Positions 30,233 through 39,901 are shown, counted from the first letter of the stretch. The stretch: DNA of 64,000 bases from an uncultured Pontibacter sp. (GCF_947499215.1 NZ_CANMNI010000001.1:1507523-1571522); one strand, 5' to 3'. Numbers and translations are program-made. Notes: a model not told the origin generated them from the sequence alone.

Positions 30233-30667
30233 ATGCCATTTAACTTTGAAGACAACATCAAAAATGCAACAGTGCTACTGCAGGAAGTGGCAAACGAGCT
30301 ACACACCGATGATTTAAACAAAGCCGGGCGCATTTTCCGGGCTGTGCTGCAGTCGATTAGGGACAGACTCCCGGTAAACGATGCCGTGCAATTTGCCGCG
30401 CAGCTTCCGATTTTCTGGAAGGGCATCTATTTCGACCAGTATGATCCGAGCAAAGCACCCACAAAAATTCGGGACGCGCAGGAATGGATCAATTACATCC
30501 GCAACAAAAACGCCTTTGCCGCTAACAACGACTTCCAGCAGGACGAGGAAATCACCGCTTCCTTCAAAGCAGTGTTTCGGGTACTGCAACGCAACATGAC
30601 AGATGGCCAGCTGCAGAAAGTGAAAGAGTCGCTGAACCAAGACATTCAGGAACTGCTAGCCGCTTAA
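30233..30667 (+). CDS. DUF2267 family protein (144 aa)
   Basis: Small cytoplasmic helical protein of the DUF2267 family, whose function is not established. The features MPFNFEDNIKNATVLLQEVANEL at the start (cited in part), AVLQSIRDRLPVNDAVQFAAQLPIFWKGIYFDQ and the C-terminal VFRVLQRNMTDGQLQKV are family-like. The open frame begins at 30044 inside the tRNA, but the ATG at 30233 is preceded by AAGGGAGGAC, a good Shine-Dalgarno sequence unusual for this genome. This fixes the start. Confidence 0.85.
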   Translation: MPFNFEDNIKNATVLLQEVANELHTDDLNKAGRIFRAVLQSIRDRLPVNDAVQFAAQLPIFWKGIYFDQYDPSKAPTKIRDAQEWINYIRNKNAFAANNDFQQDEEITASFKAVFRVLQRNMTDGQLQKVKESLNQDIQELLAA

Positions 30668-30670
30668 AAA

Positions 30671-30709
30671 CAATCGCGCCGTCTCCCAAAAGAGAGACGG
30701 CACGATTTG
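30671..30709. terminator. Terminator between the DUF2267 gene and cysK
   Basis: AATCG-C-GCCGTCTC ... GAGACGGC-A-CGATT hairpin, between convergent genes. Confidence 0.75.
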
Positions 30710-30728
30710 ATTATAGAACATTATTATG

Positions 30729-31646
30729 TTACACGAACAGCCCTTCTACCGATAAGTAGCGTTCGCCTGTATCGTAGCAGAATGTGAGCACGCGGGCACC
30801 CTCTTCTATTTCCTCATCCAGTTTCTGCTGCACCGCCGCCAATGAGGCACCCGAAGACACGCCTATAAAGATACCTTCCTCCATTGCAGCTCTTCTGGCA
30901 TAGTCATAAGCATCGTCAGCCGCTACTTGCACCACGCCGTCCAGCAAACTGGTATCCATGATGCTCGGCACAAAACCCGCGCCTATACCTTGTATCGGAT
31001 GAGGACCGGGTTGCCCTCCGCTCAGCACAGGTGATGCGGCCGGCTCTACAGCGTATACTTTCAGATTAGGGAAATGCTGCTTCAGCACTTTAGCCACTCC
31101 CGTGATGTGCCCGCCGGTACCCACACCGGTTATCAAATAATCAAACCCCTCCGGGAAATCTGCCAAAATCTCCTGTGCCGTTGTTTCGACGTGAATCTGC
31201 GTATTGGCTTCGTTATCAAACTGCATCGGCATCCATGCGTTTTCATGCTCCTCCAGCATTTCCCGGGCACGTTCTATGGCGCCTTTCATACCTTTTTCGC
31301 GAGGGGTCAGCTCCAGTTTGGCACCGTAAGCCGCCATCAGCCTGCGTCGCTCGATGGACATGGATTCCGGCATAACCAAAATCAAATGATAGCCTTTTAC
31401 GGCTGCTACCATAGCCAGCCCCACTCCTGTATTGCCGGAAGTGGGCTCAATAATCGCGCTTCCTTTCTTCAAAATACCCTTGGTCTCGGCATCCTCTATC
31501 ATAGCCAGCGCAATGCGGTCTTTAATGCTGCCACCCGGATTGGCCCGCTCCATTTTCATCCACACCTCGGCTTTGTGCTTAAACATGCGGTTTATACGCA
31601 CATGTGGTGTTTTTCCTATTGTATCGAGTATGCTATGCGCTTTCAT
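30729..31646 (-). CDS. cysK: Cysteine synthase A (O-acetylserine sulfhydrylase)
   Basis: PLP enzyme that makes cysteine from O-acetylserine and sulfide. The PLP lysine lies in [12 protein letters not shown] (about residue 42), the substrate loop is [12 protein letters not shown], and the phosphate-binding loop is [10 protein letters not shown]. At 305 residues the length is normal. It lies 11 bases downstream of the serine acetyltransferase gene, so the two consecutive steps of cysteine synthesis are co-transcribed. The CysK C-terminus that inserts in CysE is GLFV here rather than ending in Ile in both proteins; complex formation is not assured. Confidence 0.95.
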   Translation of the reverse strand: MKAHSILDTIGKTPHVRINRMFKHKAEVWMKMERANPGGSIKDRIALAMIEDAETKGILKKGSAIIEPTSGNTGVGLAMVAAVKGYHLILVMPESMSIERRRLMAAYGAKLELTPREKGMKGAIERAREMLEEHENAWMPMQFDNEANTQIHVETTAQEILADFPEGFDYLITGVGTGGHITGVAKVLKQHFPNLKVYAVEPAASPVLSGGQPGPHPIQGIGAGFVPSIMDTSLLDGVVQVAADDAYDYARRAAMEEGIFIGVSSGASLAAVQQKLDEEIEEGARVLTFCYDTGERYLSVEGLFV

Positions 31647-31657
31647 TGAAATGTCTT

Positions 31658-32500
31658 TTAGATTGAAAAATTGAGAATATCAGCTTTGTCTTCATAGTAG
31701 CTCACTTTAATCTGGGGTCTGTGGTACACGCGGGCATAGGGCGGCACACTCTCCGTCAGCCACACATTACCCCCGATGATGCTATTGCTTCCCACCACGG
31801 TATTTCCGCCTAGTATGGTGGCGCCGGCATAGATCACCACATGATCCTCTATGGTGGGGTGGCGTTTGATATTGGCCATGGCCTTCTCCACACTCATCGC
31901 GCCCAGTGTCACGCCTTGGTAAACCTTCACGCTGTTTCCGATAACGGTGGTCTCCCCTATCACGACGCCGGTGCCGTGGTCGATACAGAAGCGAGACCCG
32001 ATGTGCGCTTTTGGGTGGATGTCTATACCTGTTTTGGCATGCGCATAGGCGGAAAGCACGCGGGGCAATAGCGGTACACCCATGCGGCAGAACTGATGCG
32101 CCAACCGGTATACCGCTACGGCAAAGAAACCGGGGTAGGTCCTGATCACCTCGTCTACGTTCACGGCGGCGGGATCTCCGGCCTCAATGGCGGCGGCATC
32201 GTTGTTGAGTTGGTGCTGCAGCTCGGGAAGGGCCTCAAAATAGGCGTCAGCTATCTCGTAGGGTTTCCCGGGCAGGCGCTCCTCTATTCTGAACAAGATT
32301 TTCTCGAGATCCGATCGCAGCAGCATGTAGTAGGCTTCTACTTCAGACCGCGACCCAAAGGAGCGCTCCGCAAGCGAGGGGAAAAGCAACTGCAGTACAC
32401 CGTCCAGAAAGGCGCAGCTCATGGAGTGCGGCACCACGTGGCGCGACTGCTGGTGCACTGTTGTCAGATGGTCTAAAAAAGCTTGGTTGATTGCTGTCAT
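31658..32500 (-). CDS. cysE: Serine O-acetyltransferase (CysE/EpsC type)
   Basis: Acetylates serine with acetyl-CoA to give O-acetylserine for the adjacent cysK enzyme. The left-handed beta-helix of hexapeptide repeats is clear ([29 protein letters not shown], cited in part), with the catalytic His in DHGTG and the segment VYQGVTLGA. It has a long N-terminal helical domain of the EpsC type. The frame opens at 32614, but the ATG at 32500 ([12 protein letters not shown]) is the natural start. The C-terminus is ILNFSI; a terminal Ile is what CysK recognises in enteric bacteria. Confidence 0.93.
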   Translation of the reverse strand: MTAINQAFLDHLTTVHQQSRHVVPHSMSCAFLDGVLQLLFPSLAERSFGSRSEVEAYYMLLRSDLEKILFRIEERLPGKPYEIADAYFEALPELQHQLNNDAAAIEAGDPAAVNVDEVIRTYPGFFAVAVYRLAHQFCRMGVPLLPRVLSAYAHAKTGIDIHPKAHIGSRFCIDHGTGVVIGETTVIGNSVKVYQGVTLGAMSVEKAMANIKRHPTIEDHVVIYAGATILGGNTVVGSNSIIGGNVWLTESVPPYARVYHRPQIKVSYYEDKADILNFSI

Positions 32501-32645
32501 GGTGAAAGAGAAACAAAGCCAGTAAGCTAAAGTTTTACCTAAGTATAAACGACAGTTTTCTATACGGGCAGGCCGGAGGCAATGACTATATATCCCGGAA
32601 AATCTTGGAAGCAACTACAACAAGGACCTCAATAAGATAATGACC

Positions 32646-33812
32646 CTATGCCTCTTTTTTAACAGCGAAAATAAGGTACAAAAACCCTAGCATGGCACAG
32701 GCGCCTCCCGTCCAGAAAACCACCGGAAACCGTGCGGGATTATTGTCATAGAGCCAACCGGACATCAGTGCCCCCAAGCCTATACCTGCCTCCAGCGCGA
32801 TATACATGGTGGCCATAGCCCGCCCGCGGTGGGCGGGGTGGCTGAGGTCAATGGTCCAAGCAAAGACAGTGGGTGAGTTCATGCCCACGGCCACACCAAA
32901 CACCGCCGCCGCCAGCAACAGGCCCGTGGCGGTAGTCACCCAGCCGATGAGCCCCATTGCTACTACCAGCAGTGCCGAGCTTATCTTCAGCACCCGGATG
33001 CGCCCGTACTTATCGGAGGCTCTGCCCGCCAGAAAGCGTATGGCCAAGGAAGAAAGGGTGAAACTGGTAAAGAAGAGGCCTTTGTTCTGTATACCCAGAT
33101 GCTCACTAAAATCGGGCACGATGGTCAAGATAATACCGAACGACACGACAGTAAGCATCATAAAAACGGAGGGGTTCACCACCCGGGGTTCAAAGATCTC
33201 GCTGCGGGATATCTTCAGCAGTCCCATCCGGAAGCGGTTCGGGTTGTCCAGCGTTTCGTGCATGCGGGCCACCACGGCCACCGAAAGAAAAGCGGCTACC
33301 GAGGAGGAGTAGAACATGGCATCGAGAGAGAAGCTGTTGGCTATGGCAGCCCCCATGGCAGGACCTGCGGCCATACCCAGACTACCGGCCAAACCTAACA
33401 GGCCGGTCGCCTCTCCCCTACGCTCCATCGGGATAATGTCGGCCACGTAGGCGGCAGTACCCGTGGGTGTGAAACCAGTAGAAAAGCCGTGCACAAGCCG
33501 TAGCAGCAGAAAAGCCGCCACCGTGCCTGTAACAGGGTATAGAAATCCGCACAGAATACAAACGGCTCCCCCTATCAGCATGACAGGTATACGCCCCATC
33601 TTGTCGGCCAGCTGACCGCTAAAAGGGCGTGACAAGCCCGCCGTAAGCGTGAAAAGTGATATGATAAGTCCTTTGTATTCAGCGCCGCCCAGCTGCGTGA
33701 TGTAGTTGGGCAACTCCGGTATGATCATGTTGAAACTCGCAAAGAAGAGGAAAGAGCTTAAGCACAGCAATCCAAATTGTAGTCCATACACGCGTGTTTT
33801 CAGCTCAGCCAT
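32646..33812 (-). CDS. MFS transporter (drug/metabolite exporter type)
   Basis: Twelve-helix major facilitator protein, 388 aa from the ATG at 33812 (MAELKTRVYGLQFG); the frame itself opens further up at 33854. Loop 2-3 has the motif GQLADKMGRIPVMLIGG, the classical MFS motif A, repeated in the second half as GRASDKYGRIRVL. A GFSTGFTPTGTAAYVAD segment in helix 5 is antiporter-like. It is the first gene upstream of cysE-cysK with a 145-base gap, so it is not clearly in the operon. Substrate unknown. Confidence 0.9.
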   Translation of the reverse strand: MAELKTRVYGLQFGLLCLSSFLFFASFNMIIPELPNYITQLGGAEYKGLIISLFTLTAGLSRPFSGQLADKMGRIPVMLIGGAVCILCGFLYPVTGTVAAFLLLRLVHGFSTGFTPTGTAAYVADIIPMERRGEATGLLGLAGSLGMAAGPAMGAAIANSFSLDAMFYSSSVAAFLSVAVVARMHETLDNPNRFRMGLLKISRSEIFEPRVVNPSVFMMLTVVSFGIILTIVPDFSEHLGIQNKGLFFTSFTLSSLAIRFLAGRASDKYGRIRVLKISSALLVVAMGLIGWVTTATGLLLAAAVFGVAVGMNSPTVFAWTIDLSHPAHRGRAMATMYIALEAGIGLGALMSGWLYDNNPARFPVVFWTGGACAMLGFLYLIFAVKKEA

Positions 33813-34052
33813 AATCGAAATAAAGCCGCAATTTCCGAAAACAATCGCTCCCAAACTATACCTACTCGAATATGTTCTGCTACACTTGCTTGGATTGACA
33901 ATCCGCTGTGCCTATTGAGCATTAGACACGTAGATGCTGGAAAATATTGTGGACGACAGAATGACCCTATTGTAAAGGATTATAGTGGGGTGAATCAGAA
34001 CAACAGATTTTGTGACAGCTGCAGCATGCTTAGCACCCTGCGTCAGGGCACA

Positions 34053-34547
34053 TCAATTGGCTGCGCTCGAAGTGTTGTAATGTACTCCGTTTACGGCAAT
34101 AGCTCGCGCCAACGCGGCTGCTTGAATACTTAGGCCCACATGACAGGCAAGATTGGAACTCTGGAATGTCAAGAAGTTCACGGATTTCTGCTTGCCGCCA
34201 TGTAAATCGAAAAGCACGCAATTGTCACACAAATACACGGCGGAAACATGGCGCCAATCTATTAGGTGCTCTGGGCTGTAGAAGTTCAAACGATAACTAA
34301 TGAGGCTTGGAGAGATGGAAAAGTAAGCCGTTCTAAGTTGTACCCTATCTGTGCCCACTGCGATAAGGATCACGCCTACAGCCATAATAAGCAGCGCTGC
34401 AAGCGCCCAATACCACCTAGTTTGCTCTGCCAGCAATATATTGTGTAATACAGAAGCAGCCCCGCCCGTACTCATGAAAAGCCCGAGCCAAAGCATCCGG
34501 TCTTTTATTTTGCGCAGCTGTTTGGCTGTATAGAGGCTGACATACAT
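34053..34547 (-). CDS. Small membrane protein, paralogue A of a 164-aa family
   Basis: Not recognised. It has two membrane helices (about 19-41 and 44-66), then a beta-rich domain (about 70-160) containing AYFSISPSLISYRLNFYSPEHLIDW. The N-terminus MYVSLYTAKQLRKIKDRMLWLG resembles the next gene (MYVNLYPNKDLKKTKRVLLWGG). Two hairpin helices plus a beta domain resemble membrane-anchored PH-like proteins; this is inference. It is separated from its neighbour by an AT-rich 230-base gap without genes. Confidence 0.65.
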   Translation of the reverse strand: MYVSLYTAKQLRKIKDRMLWLGLFMSTGGAASVLHNILLAEQTRWYWALAALLIMAVGVILIAVGTDRVQLRTAYFSISPSLISYRLNFYSPEHLIDWRHVSAVYLCDNCVLFDLHGGKQKSVNFLTFQSSNLACHVGLSIQAAALARAIAVNGVHYNTSSAAN

Positions 34548-34777
34548 ACGGATTGTACTAAATAATTAAATACAAGGAAATAAGCAGCCGCATCAGGTTT
34601 AAAAGAACTCAATACGCCATGAATAATGCTAAAATTTAATTATAAATTACTACGTCAATAAATTATTTCATGTTTTGTTTTTATACAAAATAAATAAAAC
34701 ACAAAAAAACAAACTTATCTCTCAGTATGTAATGTTAAGTAGGGGAGATATAGGACGCATACTAGGCTAGCATTGGT

Positions 34778-35272
34778 TTATAAACCTACATGCTGCAGAT
34801 AAGTAGCCGTTTGGTTGACTTCCACTTTCTGCTCAATAGCAGCTAGTTGTATACTTACACTGACATGGTTGGCTAGCTGTGGGTCTTGGATATGCCCGAG
34901 TCGCATAATCACTTGATTGCTATCTTTCAGTTCAAACACCAGTACATGCTCTGATGCCTGTATGCTGTCGATGGTGTCCCAGAAAATAGTGCGTTCAGGG
35001 CCATACAAGGTAAGTCTGTATTTTATTCTTTCAGGGGTCATGGAAAAGAAAGCGTCTTTGAAGTGGAAGTACCCCGTGCCGACAGCCACTCCGCTGGTAC
35101 CGGCAGCACTTATCAGAACCGCAGCGGCTGCCCAAGCCCACCGAATCTCCTCTTGGGCTATCAGTTCGCTTAGCAACACATACAAGCCTCCGCAGAGGAA
35201 AAAGACACCACCCCACAGCAGGACCCTTTTGGTTTTCTTGAGATCTTTATTCGGGTATAAATTTACATACAT
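34778..35272 (-). CDS. Small membrane protein, paralogue B of a 164-aa family
   Basis: Closest relative of the 34053-34547 product, with the same length and layout. Shared positions include MYV-LY, LW-G, AQE-RW-WA-AA-LI, AVGT, and FS-P-I-YRL-YGPE-I-W. Two membrane helices precede a beta-rich cytoplasmic domain (FHFKDAFFSMTPERIKYRL). It lies 10 bases downstream of paralogue C on the same strand, so these two are probably one transcript. Function unknown. Confidence 0.68.
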   Translation of the reverse strand: MYVNLYPNKDLKKTKRVLLWGGVFFLCGGLYVLLSELIAQEEIRWAWAAAAVLISAAGTSGVAVGTGYFHFKDAFFSMTPERIKYRLTLYGPERTIFWDTIDSIQASEHVLVFELKDSNQVIMRLGHIQDPQLANHVSVSIQLAAIEQKVEVNQTATYLQHVGL

Positions 35273-35282
35273 AGCAATGTGA

Positions 35283-35777
35283 CTACTGGTCAGTAATTTG
35301 AAAGCGTATTTCTTTATTGGTCGCTATTCGTTCCAATTCTGATTTTATTCGCTGCATGGTCTGCTCACGGCGCACCGACCCAAGGTTTACAGAATGCCAT
35401 TCTTCGTTTTTCAACTCGAAATGCACCACCGTTTGGCCTACCAAGATGCTTTCTACTTCTTCCCAGTCGAAGTCATGCTCACGCTGCATAAAACCGAGCC
35501 GATAGCGCACACCAGTGGCGTATAGCGTCAGGTGGCGCTGGTAACCGGGATTGTGATCAAACCAGACGGATGCCAGAAAGAGCGTAAAGGGAAGGAGACT
35601 GAACAAGTAAAGGAAGGTAACGGCCGAATGCAAATCGCGTACGGCAACCAGCTGATAAAGCAACCACCCGTGCAGCGCCACCGAGAGCAGCGCCAACAGC
35701 AAGAGTAGCCGCTCCATCTGCGACCTAACACCATAGGGTCTGGAGAATAAGCGTACGCTTAAGCCTAAATCCTGCAT
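35283..35777 (-). CDS. Small membrane protein, paralogue C of a 164-aa family
   Basis: More divergent member with the same length. Two membrane helices (about 22-42 and 50-72) are followed by a beta-rich domain with RHLTLYATGVRYRLGFMQREHDFDWEEVESIL (cited in part). The elements YRL and the late Trp-x-x-(V/I) match paralogues A and B (YRLNFYSPEHLIDW, YRLTLYGPERTIFW). It is probably the first gene of a B-C operon. Function unknown. Confidence 0.65.
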   Translation of the reverse strand: MQDLGLSVRLFSRPYGVRSQMERLLLLLALLSVALHGWLLYQLVAVRDLHSAVTFLYLFSLLPFTLFLASVWFDHNPGYQRHLTLYATGVRYRLGFMQREHDFDWEEVESILVGQTVVHFELKNEEWHSVNLGSVRREQTMQRIKSELERIATNKEIRFQITDQ

Positions 35778-35919
35778 AATTATTTTTGCCGGTTAAGCAA
35801 TCAATATACTATTTTTTATATAATCGGCAAACGAAATCCCGCTTAATCATTAAAAAAGCCCTATACCTGCACGGCCTTATAGACGCATTTAGTATATTGA
35901 AATCCCATACCACTTGACT

Positions 35920-37884
35920 ATGCGAAAATCCTATACCCTGCTTCTTGCCTTTGCCACATTGGCAGCCTGCCAATCGCAGCCGCCACAGCAAAGTTTAGCT
36001 CCTGAACCACAAGGCATCAACAAGTTCTCAGACCCTAACCTGCAGCAGCTCTATACCTTGCAGGATGAGCGCAATACCAGCCAACTGCTCACTTTCCTCA
36101 ACAACCCCAACGCACAGTACAGGCGGGAAGCAGCCCTCGCATTCGGCTCGATGCAGGACACCGTGGCCATACCCCAGCTCTTGCTCGCGCTCTCCGACAC
36201 AGCATCCGACATACGGCTAGCCGCCGCTTATGCACTCGGACAAATCGGCAACAAGAAGGCGCAGCAGGCCGTGATGCGGCACATTAACCAAGAGCAGCGC
36301 CCGGCGGTTCAGGCCGAGTTGCTCGAAGCCCTTGGCAAAATGGCCGATGCCGGCGGACTCAACTATCTGGTAAGTTATCAGGCTCCAAACGAAACCGCAC
36401 AGGCGGGACAGGCGTGGGGACTCTACCGCGCCGGTCTGCGGCAGGTAAGCAGCGCGCAAGCGGTAGAGAAAGCCGTGCAGTGGCTCTCCGGAAACGCTCC
36501 GTACGAAGTAAGACTGGCCGCCGCGCACCAGTTGGCCCGCACGCCCAAACTGGACCTGAGCCCCTATCGTCAGCAGCTGACCACGGTTGTTACGTCGGAT
36601 GAATCGGCGGATGTGCGCATGGCCGTGGCGCAGGCTTTCAGCAAAATAAACGCACGCGACAAAGCGGCTTTGCTCTCAGGTATAGTACAGAGCGACCCCG
36701 ACTACCGCGTGCGACTGAGCGCCATACGCGCCATGGGCGGACTGGAGTTTGATGAAATTGACGATGCCATAGTGGCCGGCCTGACGGATGAGAACATCAA
36801 CTCGGCGGTGGCAACGGCAGAGTTTCTGCAGGCCAACCCAAGCGGGGTGAACGTCACCACTTTGCAGAAAGCTTTGGATCAAGTAGAGGACGGACGCGTA
36901 CGCGCCGGCCTGATCTGGGTTATATTGCGCAACAGTCCTGACAAAGCGCAGCTCAGCCAGAAATACCAGCAGCTATACCTGAGCACGCAGAACCCCTACG
37001 ACAAAGCCCATATCCTGAAAGCGCTTTCGGCGGACTACGACAATTACAAGTTCATAGCAGAGCAAACCTTTGCAGCGCCCCAGCCCGTGATCGGCACCTA
37101 TGGTATGGAGGCTCTTTCGGCCATGCGCCAACAGGCGGATTTCCCCAAAGCGCTGGAGCAGGACTTTGCCGATATATTCAGAAAAGGGATAGCGTCTGGC
37201 GACGTATCATTGGCAGGTCTGGCTGCCGGGGTTATCCGCAATCCCAAGCTGAACTACCGCGACATCTACACGGACTATGCCTTCCTGACGGAGGCGCAGC
37301 AGAAACTGGTACTGCCCCGCGACATGGAAACTAACATAGAGCTGCAGAAAACCATCGACTACCTGAGCGGCAAGGAGCCATCCGAAGCGCCAAAGAACCC
37401 GTTCACCCACCCAATTGACTGGAAGCTCGTGCAAACAATCCATCCGGACCAAGAAGTGGTAATTGAAACTGAAAAGGGAGTGATTACCCTAGAGTTGTTT
37501 GTGGAAGATGCTCCGGGCTCGGTGGCCAATTTTGTGGAGTTAGTGAACAAGCAGTTCTTTGATGGGCTGTACTTCCACCGGGTGGTGCCTAATTTTGTGG
37601 CCCAAGGAGGCGACCAGCGTGGCGACGGCTGGGGCAGTTCCGACTATTCTATCCGGTCAGAGTTTGCGCCACTACACTACCGCGAGGGCTATGTAGGCAT
37701 GGCTTCCGCTGGCAAGGACACCGAAAGCAACCAGTGGTTTATCACGCACTCTCCTACGCCCCATCTGGACGGCCGCTATACCATCTTCGCCAAGGTGATA
37801 GAGGGTATGGACGTGCTGCATCAACTGGAGGTTGGCGATAAGATCAAGCAAATGAACGTATTACTGAGAACTAAATCGCAGTAG
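35920..37884 (+). CDS. HEAT-repeat lipoprotein fused to a cyclophilin-type peptidyl-prolyl isomerase
   Basis: Exported lipoprotein (lipobox LAAC near residue 17 of MRKSYTLLLAFATLAAC) of 654 aa. About residues 50-330 form HEAT/Armadillo-like repeats (RREAALAFGSMQDTVAIPQLLLALSD, IRLAAAYALGQIG, VRLAAAHQLART; cited in part). The C-terminal ~150 residues are a cyclophilin: TEKGVITLELF, FHRVVPNFVAQGGD with the catalytic Arg, and NQWFITHSPTPHLDGRYTIFAKV. I infer a periplasmic folding factor whose repeats grip a client or partner. The ATG at 35920 is preferred over an upstream TTG at 35914. Confidence 0.88.
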   Translation: MRKSYTLLLAFATLAACQSQPPQQSLAPEPQGINKFSDPNLQQLYTLQDERNTSQLLTFLNNPNAQYRREAALAFGSMQDTVAIPQLLLALSDTASDIRLAAAYALGQIGNKKAQQAVMRHINQEQRPAVQAELLEALGKMADAGGLNYLVSYQAPNETAQAGQAWGLYRAGLRQVSSAQAVEKAVQWLSGNAPYEVRLAAAHQLARTPKLDLSPYRQQLTTVVTSDESADVRMAVAQAFSKINARDKAALLSGIVQSDPDYRVRLSAIRAMGGLEFDEIDDAIVAGLTDENINSAVATAEFLQANPSGVNVTTLQKALDQVEDGRVRAGLIWVILRNSPDKAQLSQKYQQLYLSTQNPYDKAHILKALSADYDNYKFIAEQTFAAPQPVIGTYGMEALSAMRQQADFPKALEQDFADIFRKGIASGDVSLAGLAAGVIRNPKLNYRDIYTDYAFLTEAQQKLVLPRDMETNIELQKTIDYLSGKEPSEAPKNPFTHPIDWKLVQTIHPDQEVVIETEKGVITLELFVEDAPGSVANFVELVNKQFFDGLYFHRVVPNFVAQGGDQRGDGWGSSDYSIRSEFAPLHYREGYVGMASAGKDTESNQWFITHSPTPHLDGRYTIFAKVIEGMDVLHQLEVGDKIKQMNVLLRTKSQ

Positions 37885-37900
37885 AAGCTATATCTGGGCA

Positions 37901-37940
37901 TAAAAAAACGGCGACCGTATCTCAGGTCGCCGCTTTTATT
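37901..37940. terminator. Bidirectional terminator
   Basis: CGGCGACC-GTATCTCA-GGTCGCCG flanked by a 7-A run and TTTTATTA, between the convergent HEAT-cyclophilin and thioredoxin-like genes. Confidence 0.88.
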
Positions 37941-37952
37941 ATGGCCCGGTTA

Positions 37953-38609
37953 CTAGAACCGTTCCATTGGCTGCTCTTCAGGGCTCTGCAGTCTGGCCCA
38001 GTCGCGTATAAGCGACTTGAACTCCTGCAAAAGCGTCTGGCTGCGGTCTTTGCCGTACCAGCCGTGCAATTTTTCTACAAACTCTTTATAGGGTGCTTCC
38101 TGTGCTTTCAAATCCATAAATAGCTGCTGCGCAGGTTCAGGTCTAGGCCCCCAAGTACCGATCTCCTCTAGGGTATCGGCGTCTAAAACGATCAGTTTAG
38201 GTATAGAGCGTCCGCCGTTGGTCAGGTAAGCGTCCATTACCTCGGGGTTTTCATCACGCAACAGGAGTTTCACTTCAATAAGCGGGGATGCATCTGCAAT
38301 CTTAACCAAGGCCGGCACTGTCTGGGCTGCATCGCCGCACCAAGCCTCTGTCAAAATCACCCAGATCATCTTGTTCTGCACACTCAGCATCAGGTCTACC
38401 AACTCATTGTCCAATACAGTGGTTTTCTCAACCCGGCGCATGCGCTGCGCATTCATGCGGGTATACTCCACCATGGCTTCGGAGTGGTTGGTGCCGGTTG
38501 TTTTGTTTTCCGCCAGCAGGGTGTCAATCAACTCGCGGTATTGGGTATAGGTCATGGCTTTCGCCAAGTGCTCACTTGTAATTACTGTGTTAGACATAGT
38601 CTCTGTCAT
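37953..38609 (-). CDS. Thioredoxin-fold family protein with a single active-site cysteine
   Basis: Cytoplasmic protein with a C-terminal thioredoxin-like domain. The usual WCxxC reads WCGDAAQ, so only one of the two redox cysteines is present; the cis-Pro segment SIPKLIVLDADTLEEIGTWGPRP is typical. No signal peptide is visible. A single-Cys site suggests a thiol-binding or reductase-partner role instead of ordinary disulfide exchange. The frame opens with TTG at 38630; the ATG at 38609 (MTETMSNTV) or 38597 is more likely. Confidence 0.8.
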   Translation of the reverse strand: MTETMSNTVITSEHLAKAMTYTQYRELIDTLLAENKTTGTNHSEAMVEYTRMNAQRMRRVEKTTVLDNELVDLMLSVQNKMIWVILTEAWCGDAAQTVPALVKIADASPLIEVKLLLRDENPEVMDAYLTNGGRSIPKLIVLDADTLEEIGTWGPRPEPAQQLFMDLKAQEAPYKEFVEKLHGWYGKDRSQTLLQEFKSLIRDWARLQSPEEQPMERF

Positions 38610-38789
38610 GCTAATAGTTTTGGTTTTCAAAATTTACGGGGAACTATATATGAACAGACCTATGCTTAAATAAGTTCCCCTCTTCAGAGGGCTTTTCCAG
38701 CGCCTTATACCTATTGTTATACCCTTTTAACTTATAAGGGTTCGCAATTTTAGATTTTGGCTTTCAGATGGCAAACGAAAACAGAATGC

Positions 38790-39725
38790 CTACCTTGAGT
38801 ACTCCCCGTACGATTTCTCTCCGGCTTCCACACTGACAGTCAGCAGGTTTTGGCGTGGCGGCAGTGGACAAGTGGCATACGAAACAAAGTCGCAGGGAGG
38901 GTTAATGGATTTATTGAAATCGAGAATAGTTGTGCCGTCAGGACGGGGCTTTTCGGCATAGAGGTAGCGACCGGCTCCGTAGGTTTCGAGGCCATTTGTT
39001 TTGTCGGCGAAAACAATGAAAAGCTCTTCTCCTTCCATCAACGCGTCAAGCCGATGCTGCCTGCCATCTAGTTCGAACACCAGCGTACCGGGGGAATCTC
39101 GCAAAGTGGTCTGACCCACTATGTTGGTGATCGGTATCTGTTTTGGCGTAGGGTGTGGCTCCAGTTTGGCTTCCACGCGCCACGCGGCGTTTACCGGAAA
39201 GCGTGTTATTCCTTTGAAGTGGATCAAGGCATCGTTCTCCAGATCACGCAATCGAATCCCGTATTTATCGCCACGCTTGATCACAAACCACGTAAGCGAA
39301 CCATGGGTTAGCTGGGGAATAGTATCCAGACCGGGGCCGAAGAGCGACACCTCTTTCACTGGTCTGCCATTGAGCAGCACCTCCACACCTTTTGCTATGC
39401 TGGTGGACACCCGGTCGTCTTCCAGAGTGATAACACCAGCATTGCCGGGGATTTTGCCAGCCGGAAAGGTCAGATCATGGCCAGCCCCGCTACCAAACGT
39501 ATTCTCTCCCTCCTGCAACCAGTATAGCCCTGCCAAGGTCAGCCATCCATCCGGCGCTTTCAGCTTCGCCTCTCGCTCGCGATGCCATTCATCTATGAGA
39601 TTGATATAGGTTTGATTTGTTTGCGCTTCCCTTTCGATTGATTGACTGTCTGCGCTACAACCGGAGAGTAGCCATGTCAACAATGTAAATGCACTGCAGT
39701 GGAGTATGAGCGATAATTTATTCAC
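38790..39725 (-). CDS. DUF1684 family lipoprotein
   Basis: Exported protein of the DUF1684 family (function unknown). Lipobox LLSGC near residue 23. Diagnostic stretches are DGWLTLAGLYWLQEGENTFGSG, the segment KYGIRLRDLENDALIHFKGITRFPV, and the C-terminal LDFNKSINPPCDFVSYATCPLPPRQN (cited in part) with two conserved Cys and a YATCPLPP motif. It stands alone, divergent from the sdpR-like gene. The family is widespread in Bacteroidota and Actinobacteria. Confidence 0.88.
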   Translation of the reverse strand: MNKLSLILHCSAFTLLTWLLSGCSADSQSIEREAQTNQTYINLIDEWHREREAKLKAPDGWLTLAGLYWLQEGENTFGSGAGHDLTFPAGKIPGNAGVITLEDDRVSTSIAKGVEVLLNGRPVKEVSLFGPGLDTIPQLTHGSLTWFVIKRGDKYGIRLRDLENDALIHFKGITRFPVNAAWRVEAKLEPHPTPKQIPITNIVGQTTLRDSPGTLVFELDGRQHRLDALMEGEELFIVFADKTNGLETYGAGRYLYAEKPRPDGTTILDFNKSINPPCDFVSYATCPLPPRQNLLTVSVEAGEKSYGEYSR

Positions 39726-39879
39726 GGGTAGGGTATTCGGAAGTTGAGGCTAAGACACAAAATGGCTCCAGCCATGCGCAAGAACTATTTTTACCTACCA
39801 CGAAGGTACAAATTCCAAAAGACAGATGGGAGTCTAATCCAAAATAATTATTCACTAAATTATTTGCACTTTTATTTAA

Positions 39880-39901
39880 TATTTAGATATTTGTCTAAAT
39901 A
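39880..39901. promoter_or_regulatory. Putative operator of the ArsR/SdpR-type regulator
   Basis: Perfect inverted repeat TATTTAGA-N6-TCTAAATA, ending 13 bases before the GTG start of the regulator gene. The position suits autorepression. The half-sites also resemble the iron-box-like palindrome at 46383, so another regulator cannot be excluded. Confidence 0.55.

Noticed and set aside
33915..34133. 72-codon plus-strand frame in the gap after the MFS gene
   Set aside because: It overlaps the end of the 164-aa paralogue A gene antisense and has no recognisable protein features.
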